Assembly: GCA_963693365.1 (NCBI GenBank)
Contig: CAVNZM010000001.1
Location: 18,042,001-18,106,000 of the forward strand
DNA from: Amoebidium appalachense
Taxonomy: Eukaryota > Ichthyosporea
Direction: 5' to 3'
Length of the DNA: 64,000 nucleotides
A program made the position numbers and the translations under genes. Positions 61,436 through 64,000 of this stretch are shown here, one piece after another (the stretch's first letter is position 1; each line of letters starts with the position of its first letter). The notes under the pieces were generated by a model. It saw only the letters and a program-made list of their open reading frames with translations. It was not told the origin of the DNA and did not search any database.

Positions 61436-62599
61436 ATGGCCGTTGGTGGTAAAGACTACTATTCCATTCTGGGCGTCCCCAAGGGCTGCTCTGACGAAGA
61501 TGCCCTCAAAAAGGCCTACCGCAAGCTGGCCATGAAGTGGCACCCAGACAAGAACGCAAACAACAAGGAGGCCGCCACAAAGAAATTCCAAGAGATCTCA
61601 GAGGCCTACGACGTTCTCTCCGACCCCAAAAAGAGGGAAATTTACGACATGTACGGCGAGGAGGGCCTCAAGGGCGGCATGCCAGACCCCTCCCACAGCT
61701 CGGCCGGTCCCTCCGGCTTCCCGGGTGGATTTGGCGGTCAGCAGGGAGGGCCCAACATGTTCTTCTTCAACGGCGCCGACGGCGCCGACGGTGGCAGCTA
61801 CCACTTCTCGCAGCAGGACGCAGACGACATTTTTTGCGCAAATGTTTGGCGGTGGCGCCGGGGGCTTTGCAGACTTGCTGGGTGGGGCCCAGCCCGGCAT
61901 CAAGCAGCGCAGGAGGGCAGGCGGAATGTCTGGTGCGGGTCCACGCATGAAAATGCGCACGGGGGGTTCCTTTGGCGGCATGGGCAGCCAGCAGCATCCC
62001 TTTGACCTGACCGGAGACGACGACATGCACATGGACGGCGGGTATGGGACCGGGCCCAGGAGGGCCAAGAACATGGAGGTGGTGCACCCCCTCAACTGCA
62101 CCCTCGAGGAGCTGTACGGGGGCGCACGCAAGAAGATGAAGATCACACGCACGGTGGAGGACCCAGTGACGGGCCAGGCGCAGCAGGAGGCCAAGATCAT
62201 GGAGGTGGACGTGAGGCCGGGCTGGAAGGAGGGCACAAAGATCAGGTTTGACGGCGCGGGAGACGTCCGTGTGCACCAACCACCGCAGGATGTTGTGTTT
62301 GTGGTCAAGCAGAAGCCCCACCCGACCTTCACACGTGACGGAGACAACCTTAAATGCACGGTGGCTGTGCACCTTAAAGATGCACTGCTCGGCAAGTCCG
62401 TCAGTGTGCCGACGATCGACGGCCAGGCGCTGCAAACAGTGCGGGGGTTGTGCTGCAGCCGGGCACGAAGGTGTTTGGTGGCCGGGGCATGCCCAAAAAG
62501 GCAGGCGGTAGGGGTGACCTGATTGTGGACTTTAAGGTGCCACTGCCTACAAACCTCACACCAGCACAAAGGCAGAAAATAGCAGAGGCCCTTTCATAA
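61436..62599 (+). CDS. DNAJB-type Hsp40 (class B J-protein), two apparent frameshifts
   Basis: The J domain covers residues 5-70 ([12 protein letters not shown] in [21 protein letters not shown]). A Gly/Phe-rich region with DDIF and FGGGAGG follows, then two beta-barrel substrate-binding domains ([42 protein letters not shown]) and the C-terminal [12 protein letters not shown]. The stop is TAA at 62597. The frame breaks twice: one extra T in the six-T run 61830-61835 and one missing G in the run 62443-62447. The two cancel, and about 387 residues match the family on both sides. Both breaks fall in homopolymers and protein conservation is otherwise perfect, so base-calling error is likelier than decay. 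It delivers unfolded clients to Hsp70 and stimulates its ATPase, complementing the neighbouring BAG exchange factor. Confidence 0.88.
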
Positions 62600-63031
62600 G
62601 TGTTAACCAGTTGATTTTACAATGTCAGTCTAAGACGAATTTACATGTATATATTTGGTGTAAAGTCTTAAGCAGCTGAACGCAAAAAATTAAAATGTTG
62701 GATATTCTTGTTTACAGATATTGCTGGGAAAAAAGGTATGTATGAAACTTTCAAGTTATGATTCATGCTATGTACATAATTGCAGGAGCTGGACTCTTGT
62801 TACCCGATAAATTCAATGCAACCTTATAAAGTAATAGTGAATTTCATGCAAATGCGACACTGCATTGACTTTCAAAGTTATTGTTGTCAGTTGGGTGTGC
62901 AACGACCTAAAGTGTTTGTACTTTTAATGGCTTCATCGATTTTTCAACATATTATTTCATGTCGCATTCACAAAGTTTGGATGGTTGATCTTCGCCCCCC
63001 TCCCCCCCCTTTCCCTTCCCCCCCCCCCCCT

Positions 63032-63069
<38 letters not shown>

Positions 63070-63452
63070 AGTACAAACATTTAAGTACACAGAGGCACGT
63101 ACACACAACACGTGCGCACACACAACTCTCACGCATGTGCGCCAACACACACAACACACACACACATGCAGGTCCGCTCACCCAAAAAAAATCGTCTCCT
63201 GAGACATGGAGCGCCCCCCGTCTCCCCTCCTCCCCTCCCCCCATCCCCCCCCACAACACACTACACATAATACACACACACTCACACATACACACACACG
63301 CACACACACAACATGCCCACACTGTGGCGCGAGCGCACACACAAAACATACACACTCACGACATACACACACCCAAAAAATAAAAGAGCATTTCCGAGAC
63401 TGCACCTCCCTCCCCTCCCCCCCCCCCCCCCCCCCCGGCATCCCCCCTCCCC

Positions 63453-63493
<41 letters not shown>

Positions 63494-63891
63494 AAAAAAA
63501 CTTTGAACACAATCACACACTTGTGTGCGCACGCACGCGTGCACAGCCACGCACGTACGCACACACACATACACACACAAAAAAAAAAAAAAAAAAAAAA
63601 AGACGAAAGACGGGGGGGGGGGGGGGGGGGGGGGGGCGGGCCTCCTCAAGCAGCCCGTGACACTCAGTGCGCCGACACCCCAAAGCATCTCTGTGTGCAC
63701 TGCGCGCACGCGCGCGCAGACACACACACACACACGTTTTTTTTTTTTGACTTTTGCCCTTGAGGTTCCTCGCATAACAACAAACGCTAGAAGAAGTTTG
63801 GCATGCATGGTTACAGCTGAGGCGTAGCGGTGATGGTAATGTGTTTGTGTTTGTGTTTTCAAGGTTTTTTTGTTTTTTTTGGTGGTGGGGT

Positions 63892-63934
<43 letters not shown>

Positions 63935-64000
63935 AGGGGGGCAACCTGCCACATGTGCCTTCAACTCTGCCTCCGAATCAGTGATTTATGGGGACTAATG
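62600..64000. other. 3' flank with low-complexity DNA
   Basis: 62600-62990 is AT-leaning and should hold the Hsp40 3' UTR. (CA)n lies at 63035-63066 with CA-rich DNA to 63370. Poly(C) is at 63419-63436, poly(C)+poly(A) at 63458-63500, poly(A)/poly(G) at 63579-63636, and poly(G) at 63892-63933. No gene recognised. Confidence 0.6.

Overview
The window is nuclear DNA of an intron-rich eukaryote. Genes carry many short exons joined by GT-AG introns (one probable GC-AG), TATA boxes are common, and introns and spacers are crowded with long poly(C)/poly(G) runs and (CA)n, (CT)n and (GA)n microsatellites. I cannot name the organism. A unicellular alga or other protist fits best: a BAG co-chaperone with an IQ motif is plant-like, the SNF2-RING protein is ULS1/FRG-like, and the LTR element has a copia-type primer site. 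Exons were joined by hand using splice sites, reading phase and family conservation.

Layout. 1-3.98 kb: an Ala-rich secreted protein (+). 3.98-6.84 kb: a secretory or membrane kinase-like protein (-, 3 exons). 7.94-12.43 kb: ALG13, the catalytic subunit of the second N-glycan sugar transfer (+, 4 exons). 14.0-20.75 kb: translation initiation factor eIF3j (-, at least 6 exons, 5' end missing). 20.8-27.3 kb: mostly spacer with one EGF-domain gene that has a frameshift. 27.3-42.3 kb: a complete 24-exon, 1072-residue SNF2 ATPase with an embedded RING and an N-terminal SUMO-interaction motif (-). 44.45-54.35 kb: a CorA-type Mg2+ channel (+, 11 exons) whose last intron holds about 40 copies of a 39-bp repeat. 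54.4-58.6 kb: repeat-rich spacer with an array of hairpin units. 58.7-62.6 kb: a compact 1.1-kb LTR element inserted into the 3' end of a BAG co-chaperone gene (-), then a divergent DNAJB-type Hsp40 gene (+). 62.6-64 kb: low-complexity DNA.

How the genes relate. The BAG and Hsp40 genes are both Hsp70 co-chaperones. They share about 700 bp with a TATA box on each side and a canonical heat-shock element between, so co-induction by heat is likely. The kinase-like gene and ALG13 are divergent neighbours that both act at the ER or secretory route. The remaining genes look like unrelated housekeeping genes.

Most notable patterns: (i) a dispersed ~150-bp repeat joined to a poly(C) tail, sense-oriented in all eight intronic copies found; (ii) poly(C) runs directly after donors or just before acceptors; (iii) the TRIM-like element, with a 5-bp target duplication, that replaced the C-terminus of the BAG protein.
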